Assembly: GCA_029266295.1 (NCBI GenBank)
Contig: JAQSXD010000112.1
Coordinates: 1 to 9,442 of the forward strand
Source: Bacillota bacterium
GTDB taxonomy: Bacteria > Bacillota > Clostridia > Peptostreptococcales > Anaerovoracaceae
Direction: 5' to 3'
Length of the DNA: 9,442 bases
Positions 1 to 6,403 of this stretch are shown one piece after another; the stretch's first letter is position 1; every line of letters starts with the position of its first letter. Position numbers and translations under genes: made by a program. The notes beneath the pieces were generated by a model, which ran no database searches, was not told the DNA's origin, and saw nothing but the letters and a program-made list of their open reading frames with translations.

Positions 1-34
1 AAATAAAAAAGTGGTAGTAGAAATCGTTCAATAA
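1..34 (+). CDS. khpA: KhpA/YlqC-like KH-domain RNA-binding protein, C-terminal end only
   Basis: Reading from base 2, an open frame gives NKKVVVEIVQ and stops at TAA 32-34. KhpA (YlqC) proteins of Firmicutes end in a very similar basic-then-VVVEI strand, and khpA normally sits directly upstream of rimM, as here. KhpA is a small single-KH-domain RNA chaperone that partners with KhpB. Only ten residues are visible, so the call rests on this short tail plus gene order. The gene starts outside the window. Confidence 0.6.
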   Translation, partial: NKKVVVEIVQ

Positions 35-57
35 AGATTCTGCAATACTGCGTTCGT

Positions 58-92
58 GGCACATATATCGGATATATGTGCCCGTATTTTTT
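58..92 (+). terminator. Rho-independent terminator-like hairpin after khpA
   Basis: A perfect 11-bp stem (58-68 with 72-82) closes a three-base CGG loop. It is followed after a few bases by six T residues (87-92). The stem is AT-rich in its upper half, so termination may be partial. It separates the khpA end from rimM, two genes often co-transcribed in Firmicutes, so it could act as an attenuating terminator within the operon. Confidence 0.6.
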
Positions 93-95
93 GAT

Positions 96-194
96 ATAGT
101 GGGCAAAACGGACAGCAGCGAGCGAAGTGAGCCTGTGACGGAAGGCCGCTCACGGGAACCATGGGTTCCCTAGCGGAAGTGGCGAAGCCACTAT
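96..194 (+). other. Palindrome-rich structured leader before rimM
   Basis: The segment is bounded by complementary arms ATAGTGG (96-102) and CCACTAT (188-194). Inside are GGGAACC-ATG-GGTTCCC (154-160/164-170), CCGCT with AGCGG (146-150/172-176) around it, GTGAGC with GCTCAC (127-132/148-153), and AGTGGC-GAA-GCCACT (178-183/187-192), which is followed by ATTTT. Several of these pairings exclude one another, as in a switchable RNA leader. The GC-rich GCGAGCGAAGTGAGC-type text also resembles dispersed palindromic repeats. It matches no RNA family I can name. Confidence 0.45.
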
Positions 195-211
195 TTTAAC
201 GAAGAGGAATT

Positions 212-709
212 ATGGAAAAGAGAAAAATTGGACAAGTTGTTAACGTGGTCGGACTAAAAGGGGAACTGAAGGTGTACCACTATTCCGACTATAAAGAGCG
301 TTTCGAAGAATTGTCTGAAATCTATCTAGATCAAAAACTGGTGAAGATTGAAGGCGTTCGCTATATGAAGGATATGGTAATCCTGAAACTCGCCGGAATT
401 GGTGATCGGACAGAAGCAGAAAAACATAAGGGTAAGGATCTTTTTATTGAGAAAAAAGATGTGAGGGTGCTTCCGGAAGATACTTATTATATATATGATC
501 TTATTGGACTTGCGGTGCAGGATGAAAGCGGAGCATCTTTGGGATCCCTTTGTGACGTGATTCAGAACAGTTCACAGGATCTTTATGAAATAAAAAAAGA
601 AGATGGCAATAAATTCATGATCCCGGCTGTGGAAGAATTTATTTTAAAGATTGATATGGAAAATAGAGTGATGACCGTCAGACTGATCGAAGGTCTGCTG
701 GATCTTTAG
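212..709 (+). CDS. rimM: Ribosome maturation factor RimM
   Basis: RimM binds ribosomal protein S19 in the 30S head and assists late 16S rRNA processing in the cytoplasm. The 165-residue length is normal for the family. The N-terminal RimM beta-barrel (about residues 5-85) carries the hallmark GLKGELKV near residue 14. The C-terminal PRC-barrel (about 90-163) carries YYIYDLIGL, a Gly-rich turn and the IPAV...I..D pattern. The ATG at 212 follows a GAAGAGG ribosome binding site at 201-207. It lies between the khpA tail and trmD, the classical khpA-rimM-trmD order, so the assignment is secure. Confidence 0.96.
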   Translation: MEKRKIGQVVNVVGLKGELKVYHYSDYKERFEELSEIYLDQKLVKIEGVRYMKDMVILKLAGIGDRTEAEKHKGKDLFIEKKDVRVLPEDTYYIYDLIGLAVQDESGASLGSLCDVIQNSSQDLYEIKKEDGNKFMIPAVEEFILKIDMENRVMTVRLIEGLLDL

Positions 710-741
710 GGAAGCGATGACTCGATTTAAGCAGCGCTTCC
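710..741 (+). repeat. Intergenic inverted repeat between rimM and trmD
   Basis: GGAAGCG (710-716) immediately after the rimM stop pairs with CGCTTCC (735-741), leaving an 18-base loop. No T-run follows, so it is not a standard terminator. It may be an mRNA processing or stability hairpin between the two reading frames. Confidence 0.5.
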
Positions 742-762
742 TTAGAAAGATATGAAGAGAAT

Positions 763-1509
763 ATGAAAATTGAGGTTTTAACATTATTTCCAGAGATGTT
801 TCGGCCGGTTACGGAAGAAAGTATCTTGGGAAGAGCCAAAGAGAGTGGAATCTTAGATATCCGGCTGACAAATATCAGAGACTTCAGTCAGAGCAAGCAT
901 AAGAAGGCAGACGATTATCCATTTGGCGGCGGAGCCGGTATGGTGATGCTTGCGGATCCGGTTTTTCGAGCATTGGAGCATGTAGAAGCCCGGGAAAAGA
1001 AAATCCTTTATATGTCGCCTAGAGGAAGGATGCTGGACAAAGAACTTGTTGGTGAACTGTCCCAGCGTTCGGAGCTGGTTATTTTATGCGGCCATTATGA
1101 GGGAATCGATCAAAGAATTATCGATCATTGGGAGATGGAAGAGGTTTCCGTGGGAGATTATATCCTGACAGGAGGGGAGCTGCCCGCTATGATCGTCATT
1201 GATGCGGTAGCTCGGATGATCCCTGAGGTTCTTGGAAGCAGCAATGCTCACGATGAGGAATCCATTTATTCGGGCCTTTTGGAATATCCGCAGTACACGA
1301 AACCGAGAGAATACGCAGGCATGGAAGTTCCGGAGGTTCTTGTTTCCGGAAATCATAAGCTGATTCACCTCTGGCAGTTTGAAAAATCCCTGGAGCTGAC
1401 GAAGCAGCGTCGTCCAGACCTTTGGGAAGCCTATATAAAAGCGGAAAAAAACTTAACAAAAGACGAAAAGAAAATCCTGCAGAAAATGCTGGAATCCTCT
1501 GATGGATGA
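763..1509 (+). CDS. trmD: tRNA (guanine-37-N1)-methyltransferase TrmD
   Basis: TrmD uses S-adenosylmethionine to methylate G37 next to the anticodon, preventing +1 frameshifting. The 248 residues match the family length. Visible motifs are the N-terminal VLTLFPEMF, GGGAGMVM (56-62), YMSPRGRML (83-91), the trefoil-knot SAM-binding segments LCGHYEGIDQR (109-118) and SVGDYILTGGELPA (129-142), then GLLEYPQYTKP and VLVSGNH. The residue aligned by eye with the catalytic Asp169 of the Haemophilus enzyme appears to be Glu166. The ribosome binding site is weak (AAGAGAA just upstream). The usual downstream partner rplS is absent; an HlyD-like gene follows instead. Confidence 0.97.
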   Translation: MKIEVLTLFPEMFRPVTEESILGRAKESGILDIRLTNIRDFSQSKHKKADDYPFGGGAGMVMLADPVFRALEHVEAREKKILYMSPRGRMLDKELVGELSQRSELVILCGHYEGIDQRIIDHWEMEEVSVGDYILTGGELPAMIVIDAVARMIPEVLGSSNAHDEESIYSGLLEYPQYTKPREYAGMEVPEVLVSGNHKLIHLWQFEKSLELTKQRRPDLWEAYIKAEKNLTKDEKKILQKMLESSDG

Positions 1510-1543
1510 CAGTTGAATCGGAGGGGATTTTAATATATACTAA

Positions 1544-2818
1544 ATGCAGCCAATGAAGCAAAATCCATCGATTTTGCCAGCAATAGTAAAAGTAAGGATT
1601 CGGCGGAGGTTAGGACAAGCTATGAAAACAAAGAACAGACTGATGATGCTGTTTTTTTTCACCTTAGTCATCCTTTTTGTAATCATTTACGTATTTCCGA
1701 ATGTAACCGGTGCGCTAAAAAAAACGGAGATTATTCAGTATGGAAGTATTCAGGTGACGGATCATGTTACGGCATATCTGGTGCGGAATGAAACTGTTTT
1801 TTTTGCCAATAAGTCCGGCAGCGTCCATTACAATGTCAAAGAAGGGGAAATGGTGCGAAAGGGTGTAAAAATCCTTGATATTACATCAGGAGTACAGGAT
1901 GAAGTAGAGAGCCAATATGGGAAGATCACAGATCGTATTTCCAGATTCAACGGCGGCGAAAGCATTTTCAGTGACGATTTGAAACAGATCAAGGTACAGA
2001 TCGCCAAATTGGAAACAAAGCAAAGTGAAGCGCTCAGCGAGGGAGAGATCGAGCAGGCAGAGCGGTTTGGCCAGCAGATAGAACGGCTGAACCAGAAAAG
2101 GGATTCCATACAGGCACCGGATTCGGCAGCAAAAGAAGAAATCATGCAGCACAATCAGACTATTAACAGTACCGCGGGCGTTATTCCCCAGGATTATATC
2201 AGCAGAACCAGCGGGGTCATCAGTTATTATATTGACGGCTATGAATCCGAATTTACACCGGAAAATATGACACTGCTGAGCCGGGACAAGGTTGAAGGTC
2301 TGAGTATTGAAGTCCAGAACCTGGCTAGGGAGATCACCCAGACAAAAGAACCTTTATACAAGATTGTCGACAATAAGTTCTGGTACGCTGTATTCTGGGT
2401 AGCCCCGGAAAATATTATGAAGTATGAAAAAGGAAAAACTGCAACCATCAACCTCCCGCTGGGACCGGTAGAAGGTAAAATTTATGATATTGTGGATGCA
2501 GGTGATGAATTTTTGGTTATACTTGAATTTAATCGATATTATGAAGAGTTTGCCCAGATCAGAAAGATTGAAGCGGATGTCGTCACATCGGATTATAAGG
2601 GTCTGACCATAAAAAATGAGAGTATTACAACGAAAGATGGTCAGCCGGGTGTCTATGTTAAGGACAAAAGCGGGCAATATGTTTTTAAGCCTGTAAAGAT
2701 CATTACCAGCGATGGAGAATGGTCGCTTGCAGAGGTCTCCTATTTTTACACCGATAATGGGGCCACAAAGGTGGACACGGTGAATATCTATGATGAGATA
2801 TTAAAAAATCCGAAATAA
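1544..2818 (+). CDS. HlyD-like membrane-anchored protein of the sepF-divIVA cluster
   Basis: The product has a basic N-terminus (KVRIRRRLGQAMKTKNR, residues 16-32) and one membrane segment (about 34-55), with the rest predicted outside the cell. A biotinyl/lipoyl-like half motif, SGSVHYNVKEGEMVRKG, lies at about 91-107. A charged, probably coiled-coil region follows (about 143-190), then a second beta-rich part. This order matches HlyD/membrane-fusion-type proteins. No ABC transporter or outer partner is adjacent, so an export role is not supported; linkage to sepF and divIVA suggests an envelope or division role by inference only. The start is uncertain: ATG 1544 has GGAGGGG at 1520-1526 with an overlong 17-base gap, whereas ATG 1622 has GGAGG at 1605-1609 and would still keep the whole membrane anchor. 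Confidence 0.8.
   Translation: MQPMKQNPSILPAIVKVRIRRRLGQAMKTKNRLMMLFFFTLVILFVIIYVFPNVTGALKKTEIIQYGSIQVTDHVTAYLVRNETVFFANKSGSVHYNVKEGEMVRKGVKILDITSGVQDEVESQYGKITDRISRFNGGESIFSDDLKQIKVQIAKLETKQSEALSEGEIEQAERFGQQIERLNQKRDSIQAPDSAAKEEIMQHNQTINSTAGVIPQDYISRTSGVISYYIDGYESEFTPENMTLLSRDKVEGLSIEVQNLAREITQTKEPLYKIVDNKFWYAVFWVAPENIMKYEKGKTATINLPLGPVEGKIYDIVDAGDEFLVILEFNRYYEEFAQIRKIEADVVTSDYKGLTIKNESITTKDGQPGVYVKDKSGQYVFKPVKIITSDGEWSLAEVSYFYTDNGATKVDTVNIYDEILKNPK
1558..1577 (+). repeat. Perfect 8-bp hairpin at the 5' end of the HlyD-like gene
   Basis: GCAAAATC (1558-1565) and GATTTTGC (1570-1577) form a perfect stem with a four-base loop. It lies between the two candidate start codons (1544 and 1622). 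If translation really starts at 1622, this hairpin is in the untranslated leader. Confidence 0.45.
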
Positions 2819-2835
2819 GATAAAGGTGGGCAAAC

Positions 2836-3537
2836 ATGGGAATCAGGGAAAATATCGAAGAAATAAACCGGATAAAAGCCGAAGCGGAAATCAAGGCAGG
2901 AAAAAAGCCGGGAGAGGTTCTTCTGATTGGAGTAACAAAGACTAGATCATCCGAAGAGATCAACAAAGCCATTGAAGCGGGAATCACAGATATCGGAGAA
3001 AATAAGGTTCAGGAGATCCTGGATAAATTTGATTTCGTTAAGCCTGTTCGCTGGCATATGATTGGACATTTACAAACAAATAAGGTAAAATATATTATCG
3101 ACAAGGTATCTTTGATTCACTCTGTCGATTCCTTCCGTCTGGCTGAGGAAATCAACAAACGGGCAGAGCAGCATCAGCTTGTAATGGACATTCTGGTGCA
3201 GGTTAATTCTGCTCAGGAGGAAAGCAAGTTTGGAATTACCTCTGGAGAAACGGGAGAACTGATCGAATCAATCCTTGAAAACTGTCCGCATATCAGGATC
3301 AGAGGACTGATGTGTATTGCTCCATTTGAGGATAATCCTGAGGATGTGAGGATTTACTTCAGGGAGGTTAAAGGGCTCTTTGACAAATACTCGAAGCATG
3401 CTCATGCAGGGATCGATTTCCAATATCTCTCTATGGGAATGTCCCATGATTTTGAAGCGGCTATCCTTGAGGGATCCAATATGATTCGAGTAGGAACGGC
3501 GATCTTCGGAGAACGAAATTACAATAAGCAACTATAA
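2836..3537 (+). CDS. ylmE: YggS/YlmE family PLP-binding homeostasis protein
   Basis: This family binds pyridoxal 5'-phosphate in an alanine-racemase-like TIM barrel without known catalytic activity, and supports PLP and amino-acid homeostasis in the cytoplasm. The 233 residues match the usual length. The PLP lysine is K35 in IGVTKTRS. Other signatures are GENKVQE (54-60), WHMIGHLQTNKVK (73-85), LIHSVDS, VNSAQEESKFG, RGLMCIAP and the phosphate-binding YLSMGMSHDFEAAI-SNMIRVGTAIFG near the C-terminus. GGTGGG just upstream supports the start. Its place directly before sepF is the same as ylmE in Bacillus subtilis. Confidence 0.96.
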   Translation: MGIRENIEEINRIKAEAEIKAGKKPGEVLLIGVTKTRSSEEINKAIEAGITDIGENKVQEILDKFDFVKPVRWHMIGHLQTNKVKYIIDKVSLIHSVDSFRLAEEINKRAEQHQLVMDILVQVNSAQEESKFGITSGETGELIESILENCPHIRIRGLMCIAPFEDNPEDVRIYFREVKGLFDKYSKHAHAGIDFQYLSMGMSHDFEAAILEGSNMIRVGTAIFGERNYNKQL

Positions 3538-3596
3538 ACTTTGAAATGAAATGTGATGAACAGTGCCAATGATAAATACCAACAGGAGGTAAAATA

Positions 3597-4112
3597 ATGG
3601 GAGATGGTTTTTTTTATAAACTGAAGACATTGATCGGTATCGAAGAAATCGAAGAGGAGGATCAACCGGAAGAAGTTCATTCCACGTCGGCATCCCTTGA
3701 GAGAAAGCCGATGGATCCCAGAGGCTCATATATGTCTGCAAGAAGTGATATGAAAGAGGCTAAGGAAATTAAGGATACAAGAGTTCTGCCGATGCAGAAT
3801 AAAAGCACACCTCAAAGCACAGCTCAGTTTAAAATGGTTGTCATCGAACCGAAGAGTTTTGATGAATGCCCGAAACTGGTGGATAATTTGAAGGCTAAGA
3901 AACCTGTGATCATCAATCTGGAAAAGGTTGAGACCGATACTGCAAGAAAGATATTCGACTTTCTGAGCGGAGCCACATATGCCTTGAACGGAAATGTTCA
4001 AAAGGTTGCCAACAACATATTTATTTTTGCACCCGAGAATGTGGATGTGACCGCAAATATCGATCACAAAGGCATCGATTTCAGCGGCTCTCCCAAGAAT
4101 GTTTGGAGATAA
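3597..4112 (+). CDS. sepF: Cell division protein SepF
   Basis: SepF bundles FtsZ filaments and tethers the Z-ring to the membrane. The first residues (MGDGFFYKLKTLIGIEE) fit the N-terminal amphipathic membrane-targeting helix, followed by an acidic, probably disordered linker (about 18-78). The C-terminal SepF fold (about 79-158) includes MVVIEPKSFDE, KKPVIINLEKV and a segment ending NVQKVANNIFIFAPENV, all typical. At 171 residues it is a normal length. A very good AGGAGGT site at 3584-3590 sets the start. It is followed three bases after its stop by ylmG, implying coupled translation. Confidence 0.97.
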   Translation: MGDGFFYKLKTLIGIEEIEEEDQPEEVHSTSASLERKPMDPRGSYMSARSDMKEAKEIKDTRVLPMQNKSTPQSTAQFKMVVIEPKSFDECPKLVDNLKAKKPVIINLEKVETDTARKIFDFLSGATYALNGNVQKVANNIFIFAPENVDVTANIDHKGIDFSGSPKNVWR

Positions 4113-4115
4113 TGT

Positions 4116-4400
4116 ATGATTTATGTTTTGATTAATGCCATTAACACTTTCTTTCAGATCCTTGTGTATCTGATTATTGGAAGAGCGATTCTCAGCTGGT
4201 TTGTAAGAGCTCCTTATGGGAACCTTTACAGAATTTACGCGGCTATCATGCAGATCACGGAGCCCATGCTTGCTCCATGCAGAAATTTACTTGGAAGATT
4301 CAGACTAAACACGATGATTGACTTTTCGCCGATTTTAGCAATTATCGCGTTGACCGCAATCAACAATCTGGTAATCCGTCTCATTATTATGATATTTTAA
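4116..4400 (+). CDS. ylmG: YggT/YlmG family membrane protein
   Basis: The 94-residue protein has two hydrophobic membrane segments (about 3-28 and 70-94) joined by a basic loop. It carries the family signatures RAILSWF, TEPMLAPCRNLLG and DFSPILA. YlmG/YggT proteins are linked to envelope and septum organisation, but their exact molecular function is unsettled. GGAG at 4105-4108, inside the end of sepF, serves as ribosome binding site, so translation is probably coupled to sepF. In Bacillus subtilis the next gene is ylmH, an S4-domain RNA-binding protein; here divIVA follows directly. Confidence 0.93.
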   Translation: MIYVLINAINTFFQILVYLIIGRAILSWFVRAPYGNLYRIYAAIMQITEPMLAPCRNLLGRFRLNTMIDFSPILAIIALTAINNLVIRLIIMIF

Positions 4401-4424
4401 ACGGGACTACAGCGAGGTATATAA

Positions 4425-4991
4425 ATGATTACTCCTTTAGATATCCAAAACAAAGAGTTTGCGAAGGCTGTCCGTGGCTACAAAGAAGAGGATGTGGACG
4501 GTTTTCTCGATCTGCTTACCCTTGATCTTGAGAAGCTGCTGGAAGAAAATCGCAGACTGAAGGATCAAACCAAAAGTCTGAATGCGGAAGTGGAACGTTA
4601 TCGCAATTCGGAGGGTGCAGTTCTGGAGACCCTTGAAGCAGCAAAAGCATTGATGGGTGATATCTCAGCAAGTGCTGAAAAACGGGCCGAAATACTGCTG
4701 AAAAATGCCGAACTGGATGCAGAACTCATTCAACGAGAAGCGAAAGAGTCCGTGGAACGATTGAATGAGGAGATGGTTTCTACAAGAAATCGGTTAAACA
4801 TATTCCGAACAAGATATCGGAGCCTGTTAGAGTCAGAGCTGGAGAAGTTTGATAATCTTAGTGCTGAGCTTTTTGCTGATAAAGTGATAGAGGAACTAAA
4901 GCCTTATACAGAAGAGAGACCGGTATCGATGGAAAAGCGCTCCTTTGGCAAAGAAACCATTACAAATTTGAGAAAAGGAGACGGGGTATAA
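4425..4991 (+). CDS. divIVA: DivIVA-domain cell division/polarity protein
   Basis: DivIVA proteins form coiled-coil oligomers that recognise negatively curved membrane at septa and poles and recruit partners. The N-terminal lipid-binding domain is clear: MITPLDIQNKEFAKAVRGYK, then EEDVDGFLD. The tip corresponding to Phe17-Arg18 of Bacillus DivIVA is Val16-Arg17 here, a less bulky membrane-inserting residue. Heptad-rich charged sequence fills about residues 28-75 and 85-165. The length (188) is slightly above that of Bacillus DivIVA. GAGG at 4414-4417 supports the start. It follows ylmG and precedes lspA. Confidence 0.95.
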   Translation: MITPLDIQNKEFAKAVRGYKEEDVDGFLDLLTLDLEKLLEENRRLKDQTKSLNAEVERYRNSEGAVLETLEAAKALMGDISASAEKRAEILLKNAELDAELIQREAKESVERLNEEMVSTRNRLNIFRTRYRSLLESELEKFDNLSAELFADKVIEELKPYTEERPVSMEKRSFGKETITNLRKGDGV

Positions 4992-5009
4992 CGGATTCCC
5001 CTTATTATA
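4974..5009 (+). promoter_or_regulatory. Unusual translation start region of lspA
   Basis: There is no Shine-Dalgarno sequence at normal spacing before ATG 5010. The nearest strong site, AAAAGGAG (4974-4981), is 28 bases upstream inside divIVA. Between them GGGG (4983-4986) can pair with CCCC (4997-5000); this small hairpin would shorten the effective distance. The divIVA stop codon (4989-4991) lies in its loop, so translation of lspA may depend on ribosomes leaving divIVA. Confidence 0.4.
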
Positions 5010-5465
5010 ATGTACTTTATCATTATCGCATTCATTCTAATTGCTGATCAAGGGATCAAATATCTGATTCAGGCTGCTATGGAGCTGAATCAGTCTATTC
5101 CGCTAATAGACGGCATCTTCCATATCACTTATATTCACAATTATGGAGCGGCATTCAGTATCCTGCAAAACAAGACAGTATTTCTCATCGCAGTACAAGT
5201 GATTGTAATCAGCGGAATACTGATCTATCTAATCCAGAAGAGAAAAACAGAACACACGATGCTGCTTCTGAGCCTGGCATTGATCGTTGCCGGAGGCCTT
5301 GGAAATCTCATTGATAGAGCGGTGAATGGATATGTTATAGACTTTTTGGATGTGAGAATCTGGCCGATTTTTAATATTGCGGATATTTCCGTCTGTGTGG
5401 GCTGCGGGTTGATGGTTTTGTATGTTCTTATTATTGAACCGAAACGAAGCAGGAGTAAAATTTAA
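5010..5465 (+). CDS. lspA: Lipoprotein signal peptidase (signal peptidase II)
   Basis: LspA is the membrane aspartic protease that removes the signal peptide of diacylglyceryl-modified prolipoproteins. The 151-residue protein has four hydrophobic helices and all signature blocks: ADQGIKYL (12-19), HNYGAAFS (43-50), GGLGNLIDR (95-103), VIDF (109-112) and FNIADIS (121-127). The catalytic pair is Asp111 and Asp125. The N-terminus is short, with the first helix starting immediately, but no in-frame upstream ATG, GTG or TTG exists before the stop at 4989-4991. Its stop shares one base with the start of the next gene. Confidence 0.97.
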   Translation: MYFIIIAFILIADQGIKYLIQAAMELNQSIPLIDGIFHITYIHNYGAAFSILQNKTVFLIAVQVIVISGILIYLIQKRKTEHTMLLLSLALIVAGGLGNLIDRAVNGYVIDFLDVRIWPIFNIADISVCVGCGLMVLYVLIIEPKRSRSKI

Positions 5466-6403
5466 TGGAGCAAGAAAACAGCTTATTTGAATTGATGATA
5501 GAAGAGGATTTGAAAGGGACCAGGCTTGATTTGGTCCTTTCGCTTCTTATAGAGGAAACGTCAAGGAGCCACCTGCAAAAACTCATTGAGCAGGGAAAAG
5601 TCACCGTCAATGGGGCGGTGAATGATTTAAAAAAATACAAGGTAAAGACCGGTGATCTGGTTACTGTGTCAGTGCCGGAACCGGTTCTTCTTGATGTGGC
5701 AGCGGAAGATATTCCGATCGATATTGTTTATGAAGATGAGGATGTGCTGGTGATCAACAAGCCAAAGGGCATGGTCGTTCATCCTGCAGCTGGGAATTAC
5801 AATGGAACGCTGGTGAATGCAATTTTATATCATTGCAAAAGTCTGTCCTCGATCAATGGAGTCATTCGCCCCGGAATTGTTCATCGGATCGATAAGGATA
5901 CAAGCGGACTTCTCATGGTTGCAAAGAATGATGTCGCCCATAGAAGTCTGGCTGAGCAATTGGCAGCGCACTCCATCACAAGGGCATATCGAGCAGTGGT
6001 GTACCATAATTTTCAGGAGGACGAGGGAACGGTGGATGCTCCTATTGGCAGAGATCCAAACAATCGGCTGCGCATGGCGGTGAACCGCATGAACGGCAAG
6101 GACGCGGTTACTCATTTCAAGGTACTGGAGCGATTTGGCGCCTTTACGCATCTGGAAGCGAGGTTGGAAACCGGAAGGACCCATCAGATTAGGGTTCATA
6201 TGGCATATATCAATCATCCATTGCTGGGGGATGCGGTTTACGGGCCGAAAAAGCGTGTTCTCGGTGTTGAATCCCAGATGCTCCATGCGAAACTGCTGGG
6301 ATTTCGTCATCCAAGAACCGGCGAGAATATGGAGTTTGACAGTCAGCTCCCTGATGAATTCAAACGTATTTTAACCAAGCTAGGAGGGACATCCTATGAG
6401 TAA
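5465..6403 (+). CDS. rluD: RluA/RluD family 23S rRNA pseudouridine synthase
   Basis: It should isomerise specific uridines in large-subunit rRNA to pseudouridine. An S4 RNA-binding domain occupies about residues 15-75 (RLDLVLSLLI, KLIEQGKVTVNG). The catalytic domain follows, with INKPKGMVVHPAAGN (97-111), the active-site block HRIDKDTSGLLMVAKN (140-155; catalytic Asp143), LETGRTHQIRVHM and HPLLGDAVYG. The 312-residue length with an N-terminal S4 domain fits the RluD branch, called YlyB in Bacillus, which likewise follows lspA. AGGAG at 5451-5455 supports the start, and the TAATG junction implies coupling. The exact target uridines cannot be read from the sequence. Confidence 0.94.
   Translation: MEQENSLFELMIEEDLKGTRLDLVLSLLIEETSRSHLQKLIEQGKVTVNGAVNDLKKYKVKTGDLVTVSVPEPVLLDVAAEDIPIDIVYEDEDVLVINKPKGMVVHPAAGNYNGTLVNAILYHCKSLSSINGVIRPGIVHRIDKDTSGLLMVAKNDVAHRSLAEQLAAHSITRAYRAVVYHNFQEDEGTVDAPIGRDPNNRLRMAVNRMNGKDAVTHFKVLERFGAFTHLEARLETGRTHQIRVHMAYINHPLLGDAVYGPKKRVLGVESQMLHAKLLGFRHPRTGENMEFDSQLPDEFKRILTKLGGTSYE

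Noticed and set aside
96..194. Possible tRNA-like RNA because of the 7-bp closing stem
   Set aside because: No T-loop consensus, no D-arm and no anticodon arm can be placed; the internal stems do not give a cloverleaf.
1084..1561. Two minus-strand frames (1084-1368 and 1196-1561) opposite the 3' part of trmD
   Set aside because: They are antisense to conserved TrmD motifs, have no plausible product and look like coding shadows.
5825..6310. Minus-strand frame of 161 codons opposite the pseudouridine synthase
   Set aside because: It lies wholly within the well-conserved catalytic domain of rluD and has no family features of its own.
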